Part shown: piece by piece, positions 1 to 12,600 of the stretch | Numbering within the stretch: the first letter of the stretch is position 1 | How the letters are laid out: every line of letters starts with the position of its first letter | From: Xiphophorus maculatus | Taxonomy: Eukaryota > Chordata > Actinopteri > Cyprinodontiformes > Poeciliidae | DNA: 64,000 nucleotides | Assembly: GCF_002775205.1 (NCBI RefSeq) | Contig: NC_036453.1 | Span: 14,402,594-14,466,593, forward strand | Direction: 5' to 3' | The notes under the pieces: generated by a model | The model's input: the letters and a program-made list of their open reading frames with translations, nothing else | Database searches by the model: none | Told to the model about the DNA's origin: nothing | Made by a program: the position numbers and the translations under genes

Positions 1-653
1 AATAATAATCAGAACCGAACACTATACAAAAAAAACTTTTTGGAAGGACTGCAGTTTTTACAGTGAACACTCATCTGACTTGCTGAAAATATACTTTAAA
101 TTAGTTTCATTTGTTTTTCAGCTAAAGTTAATTTTAAGTTTCGCCTTATTTTAAGTGTACTGAGACATTTGCATTAGAATCTGGACTAAGATTGGAAAGA
201 TTGGCAAGATTTTGTGTTCTTGCAGTGTGAATACTTTTAGAATAGAAAAGGTGCAACAGTAGCAAAGTGAAAGGTAATTAAGCCAATTTTATTCATAAGC
301 CCTTTAAAGACAACAAAACTGAACCAACATCATATAAAAAGAGCAAAATAAAACCAACAGAAAAGATGAAATACAACTTGACAAACAAAATGGCCTCCAT
401 TCATTCTGGGTCACAAGCTAAAGACAACAGAAGGGTTTTCAAAACAGCTTTTAAAATAACATCAATAAATCAAAGCAATATTCATACAAAGATTAGAAAA
501 TAAAACATATAAAAATAGAATAAAGAATAACATTAATTCCTCTGTTACATAATTAACATGAAACTAAAGATAGTGTTGAATAAATATTTTTAACTCAGCC
601 AGCAACAGTGTGTTGATCTCCTTGTTCACCTCCCACCATCACATGTAAATGCT
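1..653. other. AT-rich intergenic sequence, no gene seen
   Basis: No open frame with recognisable protein similarity. The sequence is AT-rich and unstructured up to the minisatellite that begins near 690. Confidence 0.6.
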
Positions 654-689
654 GTGCGGCCTGTAAGTTGTGGCTGCGGCTGGGGGCCT

Positions 690-815
690 CACCATGGCCA
701 GGGGCCTCCATGGCCAGGGGCCTCACCATGGCCAGGGGCCTCACCATGGCCAGGGGTCTCACCATGGCCAGGGGCCTCACCATGGCCAGGGGCCTCACCA
801 TGGCCAGGGGTCTCT
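690..815. repeat. 18-bp minisatellite, about 7 copies
   Basis: Tandem copies of CACCATGGCCAGGGGCCT, one of them slightly shortened. Each copy contains CCATGG and AGGGGCCT. Open frames on both strands here encode only short-period M-A-R-G-L-T-like or P-W-P-G-A-S-like peptides and follow from the period being a multiple of three. I do not regard them as genes. Confidence 0.9.
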
Positions 816-939
816 CCGCAGCAGCTGGGGGTAAACGAGCAGCACACTCTGGAGTCTGTGATCCTGATGCCGCTGATAGCTGCTGAGTGTGACGACGTGT
901 TAAGTGTCAACAGACGCAACACTTACGTGATGTTATCTC

Positions 940-983
940 CCACACACACACGAGCGCGCACACCCCCCCACACACACACACAT
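940..983. repeat. CA-rich microsatellite
   Basis: Short interrupted (CA)n tract, a typical fish microsatellite. No coding content. Confidence 0.8.
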
Positions 984-2420
984 GAGTTTCCATTTTAAAA
1001 GTTCAGATATTAACAGATTTATTGATGACTTGAAGTTCTGTGGTTCCACTGAGAAGAACTTTCTTTTAAAAGCTGAAGCTGCTGAACCGGACCGGTCCGG
1101 ATCGGTTTCTGGGGGAATAGTGGCTGGAAGTTTGTGTGATTTTTAGATAAAATCAAAGAAACAAGGCTGATGAAAGTCAAATCCTCCTTGATCTACAGGA
1201 ACGCTACGGAACCAAAAAAGATCATGTTTGTGTTTTTGACGGTGATCCGGGTCAGAACTGTAGTCATCAACCAGAACATGAACTGGACCTTTATGGTGCA
1301 TTCAGGTACAGCTCATCACCTGGATACAAACTCATTCAGTACATTGGAATATTATTGACAAGCCCATTTATTTCAGGAACTTCATCACTTAGTAAGTATT
1401 ATATAGATTACATACAAATGGATGTTTGAAAGCCTTTATTTCTCATAATTATGATGAAAACTTGACAATTAAATTAGAACATCACATAAGACTAATAAAA
1501 GATTAAAACAAACAAAAGTTTTAATACTGAAGTGTAGACTTAATGAAAAGTGTGTTTAATATCTGCTTAAAGGTTATTGTTTTCAAAGGATACATTTAAT
1601 CTGACAAAAAAGATTCATTGGGACTATTATTATAATCTAATATATCTATACTATGGGGTGCTGCTGTAAATACCAGCTAAATAGGCCGATGTAAGGAAGC
1701 TAGTTAGCTAGCTAGCTCCGAGCTAAATATGTAGCTTCCTAACTATATATTTCGTTTATAAACTAAATATGTAGCTTCAATCTAAATATTTAGTTAGTAC
1801 ACTACGCATTTAGTTTGCGAAATAAACGTTTAGTTTGTAAAGCAAATATTTAGGTCAAATCTTTAGAACTAAGCCAGTAAGCTCCGTGCTAGCTAGCTCC
1901 GTGCTAGCTAGATGGTTAGCTCTGAATATTTTTATTTTGTAAGTATTCAGCTTGAAAACTATATATTTAGTTTACAAACTAATATTCCGTTTGAAGTGAA
2001 ATATGTTGCTTGCCAATAAAATATTTACTTTGAAACTGTAAGATTTATAAATGAATGAACATGTTGAAATTATGACTTCAACAGGCTAAATAACTCAATC
2101 AATCATTTTCAGATGTGTTTATTGTGTCAGAAACTGTATTTATAAATCTAAACGAAGTAAATCAGCTCTAAAATGGACACTTTAAGCAGAATGAGTGACA
2201 CCAGAACCACAGACAGAAACAGAAGCAACAGGTTTTAGGAAAACCAATATATTTACACTAATACAGTTTATGGCGTTTAAAACACACATAAAACAATTAA
2301 AGTCAGACTGTAGACTTGTTTTTAATGGATACATTAATTAATATCTGATTTTTTTTTTTAAAAAACAATAAAAATGAGCACTTTTTTTTCTTCCCTTTTT
2401 TTTAAATTCCTAAAGGTGAT
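984..2420. other. intergenic, with a degenerate TAAATATTTAG-rich patch
   Basis: No gene is seen. From about 1665 to 2040 the motif AAATATTTAG and variants such as AAATATGTAGCTTC recur many times, often followed by TTTG, mixed with runs of GCTAGCTAGCTCCG. It looks like a very degenerate short-period repeat. Confidence 0.55.
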
Positions 2421-2426
2421 TTTATT
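2421..2426 (-). terminator. polyadenylation signal for the FOXI-class gene
   Basis: TTTATT on the plus strand, which is AATAAA on the minus strand, about 60 bases past the stop codon of the forkhead gene. Position and match fit a vertebrate poly(A) signal. Confidence 0.55.
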
Positions 2427-2484
2427 TTCAAACTTCATCACCTTATTTCAGATTTAATCAGATAAATATAAAAGTGGAGTCTTT

Positions 2485-3302
2485 TCACTGAAGGAGCAGA
2501 AAGTCGAGCAGCAGAGCATCGCTGAAGAACTCGGAGAAACCCGGATCAGAACCGGAACCGGGCTCCATGCAGGCCTGATGGTCGGCCAGGCAGGAGAGTG
2601 GGGGGGGAGTCCACTGGGCTGGGGGGAAGACGGGAAGAGGAGGAGGAAGAGGAAGAGGAGGAGGAGTGGAGTCTGGAACCAGGAAGTTCAGCGATGAAGA
2701 GGAGGAGTCAGAGTGAGGAAGAGCAGAGCTGCTGCAGTGCATGCTGGGACATTTGGAGCTGGGCTCTGATGATGATGATGATGGATCCCTGTCAGACTTC
2801 CTCTTCCTCCTGCGGCGGAAGCTGCCGTTGTCGAACCTCTTCCCGCAGTCCGGGTCCAGAGTCCAGTAGCTGCCCTTACCTGGGGAGGAAGAGGAAGGTT
2901 ACAGGAAGTGACGTAACGGCTTACAGGAAGTGATGAAGGCAGGTGCAGACCTGGGTCGTCATCGCCGCGGGCGACCTTCCTGAAGCAGTCGTTGAGCGAC
3001 AGGTTGTGGCGGATGGAGTTCTGCCAGCCGGCCCGGTTGCGGTCGTAGAACGGGAAATGGGTCGACACGAAGCTGTAGATCTGGCTCAGCGTCAGCCTCT
3101 GATTGGGCGAGCTCTGGATCGCCATGGCAATAAGGGCTGAGTACGAGTATGGGGGCCGCACCGGGCCCAGTGGATCCCAGGAGCAGAACCAGGACCAGAG
3201 CGGAGCGGTGCCGGGGACCGGGTCCGGAACCGGCCAGGAAGATGGAGCGGAGCTGGGGTAAAGGCTGCAGGTGGACCCGTCCAGAACCAGAGCCTGGTCC
3301 AT
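2485..3302 (-). CDS. foxi1: FOXI-class forkhead transcription factor
   Basis: Two coding exons, 3302-2951 and 2879-2485, join in phase to give 248 residues. A forkhead (winged-helix) DNA-binding domain runs from about residue 49 ([14 protein letters not shown]) through [16 protein letters not shown] to [11 protein letters not shown] in exon 2, followed by a basic [10 protein letters not shown] stretch. The single intron just after DDDPG and the RRKRKSD tail are typical of the FOXI class. FOXI factors specify otic placode, pharyngeal arches and ionocytes in fish. The C-terminal half is serine- and proline-rich and ends in an acidic/hydrophobic [14 protein letters not shown], probably an activation segment. 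The N-terminus (48 residues) is much shorter than in FOXI1. The ATG at 3302 is used because the upstream frame has only a GTG. Assignment to foxi1 rests mainly on adjacency to lcp2; another FOXI paralogue is possible. Confidence 0.85.
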
Positions 3303-3334
3303 GCTGTCTGAACACCTGCTGCTCACCTGGGCTT

Positions 3335-3372
3335 CTTATAGCCCCAAGCCCCGCCCACTGCCCACTGATTGG
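3335..3372 (-). promoter_or_regulatory. core promoter of the FOXI-class gene (TATA, GC box, CCAAT)
   Basis: Reading on the minus strand, CCAAT (3372-3368), GGGCGGGGC (about 3358-3350) and TATAAG (3340-3335) occur in the canonical order just upstream of the ATG at 3302. If the TATA element works, transcription would begin about 5-10 bases before the ATG. Confidence 0.6.
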
Positions 3373-5392
3373 CTGTTGGCTTGATTTGAATAAGAACAGG
3401 CAGAATATTTGCCCCGGGGCAACAGGGTGATACGTTAGGACCTGAGTCAGCCAGGGGGAGATTCTTCCACCAGAACCGGTCCTGGTTCTGAGCCAGTCCT
3501 GATTCTGATCCAGTTCAGTTTCTGATCCAGTCCAGGTTCTGATCCGGTTCAGGTTCTACATAGTTTTACTCACTTCCTGAGAAGCTGTGAAAAACATTTA
3601 ATCCCTGAAATCAGAGCCAAGTTTCTCTGAAGTAAACAGAACCAGCAGACGGATCAGAACCGGGACGTGTTTGGACCAGTTACTTCCAAAGTGATTATCA
3701 CTTTATTTATCAATCAGTTTCATTTATCAGTTCATTACGGTTGAATCGGTTCTCTCCACCAGGTGTTTTCATTCCCAGGTTTCCAGTTGTTGACGTTTCG
3801 AGGAATAAAAGTTGAAACCGGATCGGACCCGGAGACTTCCTGAAGACGTTTTAATCTGCAGCCATCAGACAGAACCTCCTTGATCGGATTAGAACCAGAA
3901 CCAGAACCAAACGCTGACTCAGCAGGTTTTCTGTTTGCAGCTGAAACTAGGATCATATCAGGCTTTACTGGTTTCTGGGCACCATCTTTAAAAACATGGC
4001 GGCTCAGTTCAAATTATTAATGAGGTCAAAGGTCAGCCGAATGATTCCTCCAGACTGAGGTCACTCTGGGACATACTGACCGCTCAGAGCTACTCCGCAC
4101 AACCCACTGAGCTCACAGCACTGCAAACAGAAAACCAGTCTAGTAAATAGATTTGTTTGATAAACTAAATGTAACAAATTAACTGAATCTTTAAAAGTTG
4201 GAGCAATATTCTGTTTTGTTTCTGATCCTCTTATCTTGTCTTCTTCTTCTTTTGTTTATCTGGTGTGTAAAGCTGGTCAAACATCCAGGGTGAAACCCTG
4301 AGGAACTCCAGATGTTGAGCTGCTGGATTTCTGTTCAGACATTTCTAGTTAAAACACACGCAGTTCCCAGCTGATAAATGAACTGCCAGTCTGTCAGCAG
4401 CGAGCGCTGAGTGGATTTACAGATTACCCCTCACACACTCAGATCGTTAATTCATCTCCATCAGTCAGGCTGCAGCTAACGGATTTGTTATCTCATCACG
4501 TCCTGATCCGCTCAGGCTGCTGGCGGTTGGAGGCGAGCGGCAGTAATCTGCGGAGGGAACAGTCAAAACATCAGCAACCGACCACTTGGTGTGAGGGTTA
4601 GGGGGGTGAAGGGAGTGTTACCATGGGAACAGGTAACTGAACACCTTCAACTGTCTCCAGATGTAAATCCTCCAACCAGCAAAGGAAGCTAATAAACTGA
4701 ATGTTTTTACAGTGAAACTAAACCTCAAACTAAATTTGTTTTTTTCCAAATAAACTCTATAAACTGATACTAGCTTCATGTTTCTGAACTAATTTTGATA
4801 TTTCTGTGTAAATTTGTTTAAAAGGCCTAAAACGTCTCATTGTTGCCCTCTTTATATTGAACGGTGGTACTGCAGTTTCCCTGTTTGTTACATCATATCC
4901 TGTCCAGGTTTTAAAGCATCTCAGTCAGACGCACGCCCCCTGGTGGCGAATCAGGAGCTGGAATAGCGAGTGCTGGGAGCAGAGATTGTCAGCATTTCTC
5001 ACAGCAGCTCTCAGGAGTCGCAATAAACGTATCCAAAATATTAAAAAAAGTTGCTAAATTTGTTGCTTTTTTAAATAAAAATATACAGGGCCTTAAATGT
5101 TGCTTCTAAATACTGTAACAAAGTTTGTAAGTGGCAACAGTGATTCCTCCTGTAAAGCTAAAGCACTTTACCAGCATATTTACTGAAAGCTAATGTTAAA
5201 TCAATATACTAACATGTTATTTAGCAGATGCTAACACCAATTTGCTATACCAAAACATTATTTAGCAGAAGCTAATGCTAATTTGCTCTCCCTATTTTGA
5301 GTCCAGTCCTTGAACCTGACCACTTGATGTTCAGAGTTCTGGAAACTGCCTGACTGAAATAAAACTCCAGAATATTTCTGATGTTTCCAGAT
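3373..5392. other. intergenic between the foxi gene and the lcp2 3' end
   Basis: No gene seen. Around 3465-3560 the phrase CTGATCCAGTTCAGGTT recurs degenerately, and AGAACC/GGTTCT words are unusually common. The rest is unremarkable AT-rich fish intergenic DNA. Confidence 0.5.
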
Positions 5393-5398
5393 GTTTTA
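5393..5398 (-). terminator. possible ATTAAA poly(A) signal of lcp2
   Basis: TTTAAT on the plus strand reads ATTAAA on the minus strand, about 290 bases beyond the lcp2 stop. I saw no AATAAA nearer the stop codon. Confidence 0.35.
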
Positions 5399-5685
5399 AT
5401 GAGATCAGCTGATGGCAAACCGACACATTTACAGTAAAAGAGAAGAAGAAGGAGAAGAAGAAGAGGTGCATAGAAGCTCTGCTTTAGTCTTAGAGTTTGT
5501 TTGTGGGTCCAAATGGAGTAGAACCAACATAACCTCTAATATTTCTGAAGAATATTCTTAAAGGTTTAAAAGTTGAAACTGAAAAGAGAAGAAAGAAAAC
5601 AAAGCAACACATGCAAAGATGGAGGCCATCTGAACATTCATCTGAACCGGGTTGACCGGAGCCGGCTTCGGTCTGGTTCAGTCTG

Positions 5686-8600
5686 TCAGGACCAGCTCTG
5701 CTCCAAATAGTAACCGGCCGGGTCCGACAGCAGACACTGGTTCTGGTGGCTGGAGCTCCGGTTTTTAGCATCAATGAGGACCAAAGGGGACTGGGAGTAA
5801 TGGTTGATGATGTCACTGACTGACGGGAAGAACTGGAGACACAAAACAGAACAGTTGGAGCTGAGAGCGCTGCCCCCTACAGGCTAAATTAAAAACTACA
5901 TAAGAGCGCTGCCCCCTACAGGCTAAATTAAAAACTACATAAGAGCGCTGCCCCCTACAGGCTAAATTAAAAACTACGTCAGAGCGCTGCCCCCTACAGG
6001 CTAAATTAAAAACTACGTCAGAGCGCTGCCCCCTACAGGCTAAATTAAAAACTACGTCAGAGCGCTGCCCCCTACAGGCTAAACACAGGCTAACAGGCAG
6101 GCGTTAATGAATGTGTTTTAGCTGCTTGTGGCTCCTGTCTGTGACTCCAGAGGCCGGCGGTGGTTCTGACCTCCTGGGCTTTCAGTCCGGTTCCCAGCTG
6201 GAACTGCTGGCTGTGCTGCCGGATCTGGATGTTGTAGACTTTGTCCTGGTAGAAGACCATGAGGGTGAAGGGCTGGTTGGTCTGCTGCCGGGTACTGTCC
6301 CTCACCAGGTAGGCCCCGTCCTGCACACACACACAGACACACATTATCACCGGCTATCAGCTCAACCTGTAATCAGAGTCCTGATGCTGGATGGATTCTC
6401 ACCCTCTGGACTTTCTTCAGGCATCCCTCAGCCTGTCCACGGCTCACCTTCCCAACGTACCAGTTTGGATCCAGAGCCTGCAAACCAATACACACACACT
6501 GCTGAAGCTGCTGAATGTCCTCAGGCCTGCAAATGCAATGCAACAGCGCCCCCTGCTGCCCAACCAGGGCAGATCAGCCTGGTTGGTTGTGTCAAATTTT
6601 GAATCTTCAGGGTCTGAACAGAATACTGTGATTATCCTGGACTCGTGCCGTTCGAGGTTTGGCTTTAGAGCTGAGGATGTCTCTCACCTTGCCGGCGGCC
6701 GCGGTGGGAGGTGGAGGACGGCTGGGCGCCGATATGCTGCCTCTGTGTTCGGCTATGGCTGAAAGCAGACAGAAGACACTCAGCAGCCGGTTTCTGATTC
6801 ACAGTAAGATCAGCTGGAGCAAACCGAAGGTTTTATTCAGATTCAACCAGAAAACGTTCGGACTCTGTCAGGTTTCTCTTACCAGACTGCAGCTTGTGAG
6901 GCAGAGAGGCCGAGGAGGAAACGCTGCACAAAAAAAAAAAAAAAATCCTGTTAGAGATCGTCTGAGGCAGAAACATTAAAGCTCCAGGAAAAAAAATATT
7001 TTATTTAATATGTGTTGAAACTATCACTTTAATATGTTTAATATGATTCAGATAATTCGTGAAAACAATAATCTTCTCTGCTTCTCCCATTTACTAGAAA
7101 CAACCAATCAGAGCAAAGAGGCGGGACTTAACGCTGTCAATCACCTCATGTACACGCCGCTTAACTAGCCTGTGAATGCTGCTCATCTGCCATCTGTTCA
7201 TTGCAGATGAACAGTTTTCATGTAATGGTAAGTTGCTTCTCCACCATTAGCACATTTAGCAGTGACTACATCAGGATGATTGGCAGCGCTAAGCCATGCC
7301 TCCTGGCTCTGATTGGTTGTTTTTGGTCAGGAGGAGGTGGAGCTTAATCTGTTTCATAAACTGTCATGACATGGTGACAGTTTTAACATCCATGTGAAAA
7401 CAAATTTTTTATAAGTTACTGCAGCTTTAAGTGGAAAGCCCCCAGGGCCGCAGCCGAGGCCTCCGGGGCCCCGGGCAAACTGCTCCGTGCTTTACTCTGA
7501 TTTCCTTTCTTCATTTAAGCAGGTGAGTTACGAAGAACAAACTGTTATTTACGACCTTCTGATGAGTCGCGTGAGTAGGAGTGAAGGCTGACCTGGAGGC
7601 GTGCTGCGGCCCGGGGATCCCGGGGCGCGGCGGCAGATTCTTGTGAAGAGGGAACGTGTTGTGTTTAGGGACTGTGGGAAAACAAGCAGGAGGGGGAAGC
7701 TTCTTTTATTCGCTCTGCGAAGCTTCAGGGTTTCAAACTGGAGAATGAAACTCACCATCTTGTGTCTGCTGAAGAGAGAAGAAGGGGTCAAAGGTCAGTC
7801 TCCATCACAATCTGTTCTAGGTAGCAGTGAACAATCATGTTTGATCTAACAGGAATCAATAAAAACCGGAGCAGCTTACCTCTCTGTGTCCATCGAACCT
7901 GAAAACAAAAACATCAAATTATTATCGGGAACTTTCTGGAACCAAACGATTCGACCTGAACCACAGAGGACCTGCTAGGGGGCGCTACTCTGGCAGAGGA
8001 GTTACTCCTGCTGACGGAGGAGGTGGGAGGAGGAAGAACCGGAGGTTTGGATCTTGGCGGTTCCGATGCGTCCGCCGGTGTCCTGTGAGGACAGACACAT
8101 TAAAACTCCTGATGAGCAGCTAAAGCTAAACATGAGCAGCTAAAGCTAAACATGGGCAGCTAAAGCTAAACATGGGCATCTAGAACAGGAAACATTCAAC
8201 ACGTAGCAATCTAAACTAGAAGCTGCTGCTGTTCACTGCCTCCTGCCTCCATCGTCTGTTTTCTCTCTGCATCGCGAGCGCATCGCTGCAACAACATCGT
8301 GACTGGAGTTCTCTAACAGTCAACAGGAGCCGCAGTTTAACGTGAAACCTGACCTGCTGGACGTAAGCGGCCATGTTTAACGCCTGTGATCCAGACGTAG
8401 CTGTAATCTTTTAAGCTGGTCTTCAGTTTTATTTATAGACTTTTTCTGCCGTGTCACTCACTTTCAGGTTTTGCCATAAAGACACAGTTTGTTCCCGTTT
8501 TCTTAGAAAAATGTATTTTAAAAAATCCCCAAATATCTAAATATGTTTCTGCTGTAATGAAGTGTGAAAAACCAGAACAAAAATAAATTTCTGTTGTGTA

Positions 8601-9562
8601 GACTTAATTTACCGAAACCAGCTATTATTGGCTCTATATGTGGTTTACTGCTAACAAGACTCTGTTTCATTTCTTCAAAAGAAAAATGGTTTCTGCTTAG
8701 CTTACACCAGATAAGCTTAGCCTCTTTTAGCTAAAACTCATTTAGTTTAGCTATTTAGCTATTCTAGCTTCTACCACTTTAGCTTACCTTAACTTAGCCT
8801 AGCTTGCCCTAGTTCATCAAGGTATCACAGACTTTACCTTCCCTTAGCTTAGCTAAATTAAGCATAGCTTACACTACTTTATCATAGCTTTAGACACCTT
8901 GTCTTATCCTAGCTTACATTAGTTTAGCCCAGCCTAGCTCACACTAATTTGTTGAAGCATCCTCTACATTAGCTTAGTTTACTTTAGTTTAGCATAAAAC
9001 CAACCCAGTGAATCTATTAACTCTCATGTCCTACCACATTTTTGTGAGTTATTATTAATTTTATTTTACTTTTGATCAGTTGCTGCTAAACTGATTAATA
9101 ATATTCATGTCTCCACATGTAGAGAGATGAATAAACAAGCACCAAGATGTTAGCTAACCTAAACTCAAAGGCTTTTGGAAATGCTAGAGAACCGCCCATG
9201 AAAAAGATTTCATAAAACTATAACAGGAAGTAAAAGAGGAAGTGATATGAGATGGATGGCGATGGGCCAATTCACGTCCTCTGTAGAGTCATATCCACAT
9301 TTCATAACTGCATACTTTAACTTCAACCCTATAAAAAATATTTACTGGCATAAAGCTTAACCTTAGTGCATTAGCTTATTTTCCATTGTAGTGTTTTGGA
9401 TATATTATAAAGATAAATAATATAAACTACAACTGTTTTATATCTTCTCATTAATTCATTTAAACCAGTTATACATTTTATATTATATATTATAATCTGG
9501 TTTCTATGAACAACTTCATGTTTTTGTGAAAATAAGTATTCTCTGTGTGTGTGCGTGTGTGG

Positions 9563-9629
<67 letters not shown>

Positions 9630-12600
9630 AGTTTACACACCTCCAGGACTGTGCACCAGGCTGCAAAAACAAAAACAACATGAAGTTAGAAACATTAAAC
9701 TTTACATTTTAGTTTGATGTGTGTGTGTGTGTGTTTGGGGTTCCTGAGGGTCGAGTCGTCGTACTCCCTTTTTTTTCATAATAAACTTTATTGTACTGAG
9801 TTGTACAACGTTGATAAAAGTGCAGCGGCTGAATTAGATTTAAAGGACACTCACTCTGTCCGTTGAGTTGAACTGATGGCCTGAGAAAGAGAGAGAACAG
9901 AGTAAACGTCCACAGATTATTCTAAACCAGGGGCGTCAAACTCCAGTCCTGGAGGGCCGCTGTCCTGCAACTTTTAGATGTGCCTCTGCTGGATCACATC
10001 TGAATTGAATAATTTGGTCATTAAGGCTCTGGAGAACTGATCTACACAAGGAGGAGGTCATTAAGTCATTTCATTCCAGTGTTTTATACCTGTGGCACAT
10101 CTAAAAACTGCAGGACTTGAGGACTGGAGTTTGACACTTGTGTTCTAAAAGTTTCAGCGATGGCAGCCGGAGCTGTTGGCTGAACGTCTGAGGGTTTACC
10201 TCTGACGGGGGACTGGGTGTTTCGTGACTCACGGCCGGGTTTGATGTCGCGACACACCTTGGGAGGCCCTGAGGGAACTGAACACCAACAACATGAACAC
10301 GACAAAATACTGGGGCCAGGATGACCAGAAAAAAGACAAAATATTATGAGAATGAAGTTGTAATATTAGTAAATCAAAGTGGTAACTTCATAACTCTTAC
10401 ATAAAAAGTAACAATAAATTAAAATGAGGAATGTTTAACATCTAGTGATTTTCAGTTTATAAATAAGGAAATATTTAATCTTTCAACACGTCAGCATTAA
10501 ATTATTTCCAGTAGCATAACTCTGAAATGTTTTTTACAAACTTTTTCTCATATTTTGCATCTTTACTTTGCTAATGTTCTTACCTTACCCTATAATATTT
10601 AAAGTTTTTTCCTGTAGTTAAAAATCTGTTTGTTTCTGTTTTTATGAACGTACAGTTACCTGGCGGTCGTCCGTGAGGAGACGGGTCTCTTCTGGACTCT
10701 CCAGGCTGCACAAACACAAACACAAAAAAGTTTTGCGTAATCACAGAATGATTCATTAGTCAGTAAGGTGGCAGACGTTACTTTAACTAGACCTCATTTA
10801 GGTTTCATTCTCTTCATCATTTCAGGACTTTATAAAAATCTGTGATGGTTCAACTTTCATTTCCTAAAATACATCCAGTTTCACATCAACCTGAAAACAA
10901 CATTTGTACATGCGATTTTGTTTTCTATTGTATTTCTGAATTTATGATCAATTGTATTCTTGGGTTGCATTATTTTTTCTATAATATTTGTTTGGAGGCT
11001 TCACAGGAAATGGAGCAGAAAATGCAGCCAAAATGTTTCAGAACGAACCTGAAATTGTTTTATTGGCTGCAATTTCATTACAAATGTGAGCAAATCTTTA
11101 AGTATTTTCTCATTTCTAATGTCGATAAACCAAAAAAAAAAAAAAAAGACACGATTCAGCATTTGTTGAGTTTCCATTAACTAGGAAATGAAGCTGAAAT
11201 CCCAGGTGAATAAGTTTGTTGAGGCTATAAGTCATTAAAACCATTGCAGTGATGATCTGCCTGTCTGTTTCACATTGAATAGATTTAAGATCATTTTAAT
11301 AACTTATGAAGTTTTAAACGGTTTGGCTCAAAACTAATCAGATAAAAAAATCCGTTGTTATTAACTGTTCCTCAGATTCGTCTACATGTTTTTCTCTGTT
11401 GTTGCTCTGGAATAAATTACCTTCCAGATCAGATCTGACCCCGGATCAGTTTAATCCATTCTTAAAACTTATTTCAGCCGAGGTCTGACGGTGTAACCTT
11501 CCTGTTCTGATGTTTTAGTTTTATTTTGATCATTTTATCCCACTGTGATTTTATAGTTTTTATGTGAAGTTTGAACCTGTTTGTAAAAGTTTACATCAAC
11601 ATTGACTTTCTACTTCCTGTCGTCTTCTTCTGCGTTTCCCTCAGTAGAAACCTCGGGCTGCTGATCATGTGACTCGTGATGCGAATAAACAGTTTCCACT
11701 GCAGTTTTGCAAAATAAATCTATTTCAATACAAAGAACCACCTCAATGTTTTATCAAAAAACGTGACTCTTAAATTTCCATTAAGCGAATTTATTTGTAT
11801 AAGTTTGTGTAATTCTGTGGCTGATGGAAACGCTTGCGAGTCCTGAATGACTGAATGAGTTCAGGAGCGACTCAGAGAGGAAAAGCTGAACTGAATCGAG
11901 ATTTTATAGAAACACAAAACAGATGAACGAATGATTGTTAAAGCAGGAGAATCAGCAGAAGAACTGTTATAAATGTAGAAATGAAGTTTTAAACGGTCTG
12001 ATGCTGTTTTCCAGTGTAGCTGTTCAGACTGACCATGCGGGCCGGGGGTGCAGACAGTGAGGTGGGGGGGCGGGGACACAGAGTGGGGGGCGGGCCTCTG
12101 GCCGCCACGTTGTTGTCCCTCCGGTCTGCACACAGAAACAGAAACCGTTAACCTCTGATGACCTGTGACCTGGTGACCTCGCTGTGGGGCTGATGCGGTC
12201 GGCGTTGAGCGACTGCTGCGCCATGTGAGTACCGATGTAGTCCCCGTCCCCAATGGGCTGGGACGGGCACAGCTTGTGGTCCTCTGCGGGTTCAGAGGGC
12301 GGCGGCTCGTAGTCGTTACCCGCGTCCAAGTCGTCGTTCGGGGACTCGTAGTCCCGGTCGTCTTCGTCGCTGTACGGACTCTCGTAGTCATCGTCAAACT
12401 CTTCGTCGTCCTGCAGAGCAGAAGATCATCTCATAAAGAGGTCGGGTTTCCATGCTGCCCGACGATGAAACATGAAGCTTTACTGCGTCGTTCATTTTCA
12501 TTAAGCCCCAATCAAAGGCCAGGAAGGAGAAAAAATAGACAGGAGGGAAAACATCAACCTAGGAAAGGGTCAAAGGTCATCTCCAAACCGTCTGAGAGGA

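Noticed and set aside
595-998. Open frames over the 18-bp minisatellite on both strands
   Set aside because: The period is a multiple of three, so any frame without a stop stays open. The peptides are pure short-period repeats.
3303-3326. N-terminal extension of the forkhead protein to 3326
   Set aside because: The extension begins with GTG, and it lies essentially at the expected transcription start, so the ATG at 3302 is preferred.
5863-6082. CRISPR-like direct repeats with a regular period
   Set aside because: The whole 39-bp unit is repeated, with no unique spacers, and it lies in an intron of a vertebrate gene. It is a minisatellite.
6111-6602. 163-codon plus-strand frame across the lcp2 SH2 exons
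   Set aside because: Antisense shadow of the SH2-coding exons; no similarity of its own.
9371-9681. Minus-strand frames with long Thr-His runs
   Set aside because: Translation of a GT/CA microsatellite.
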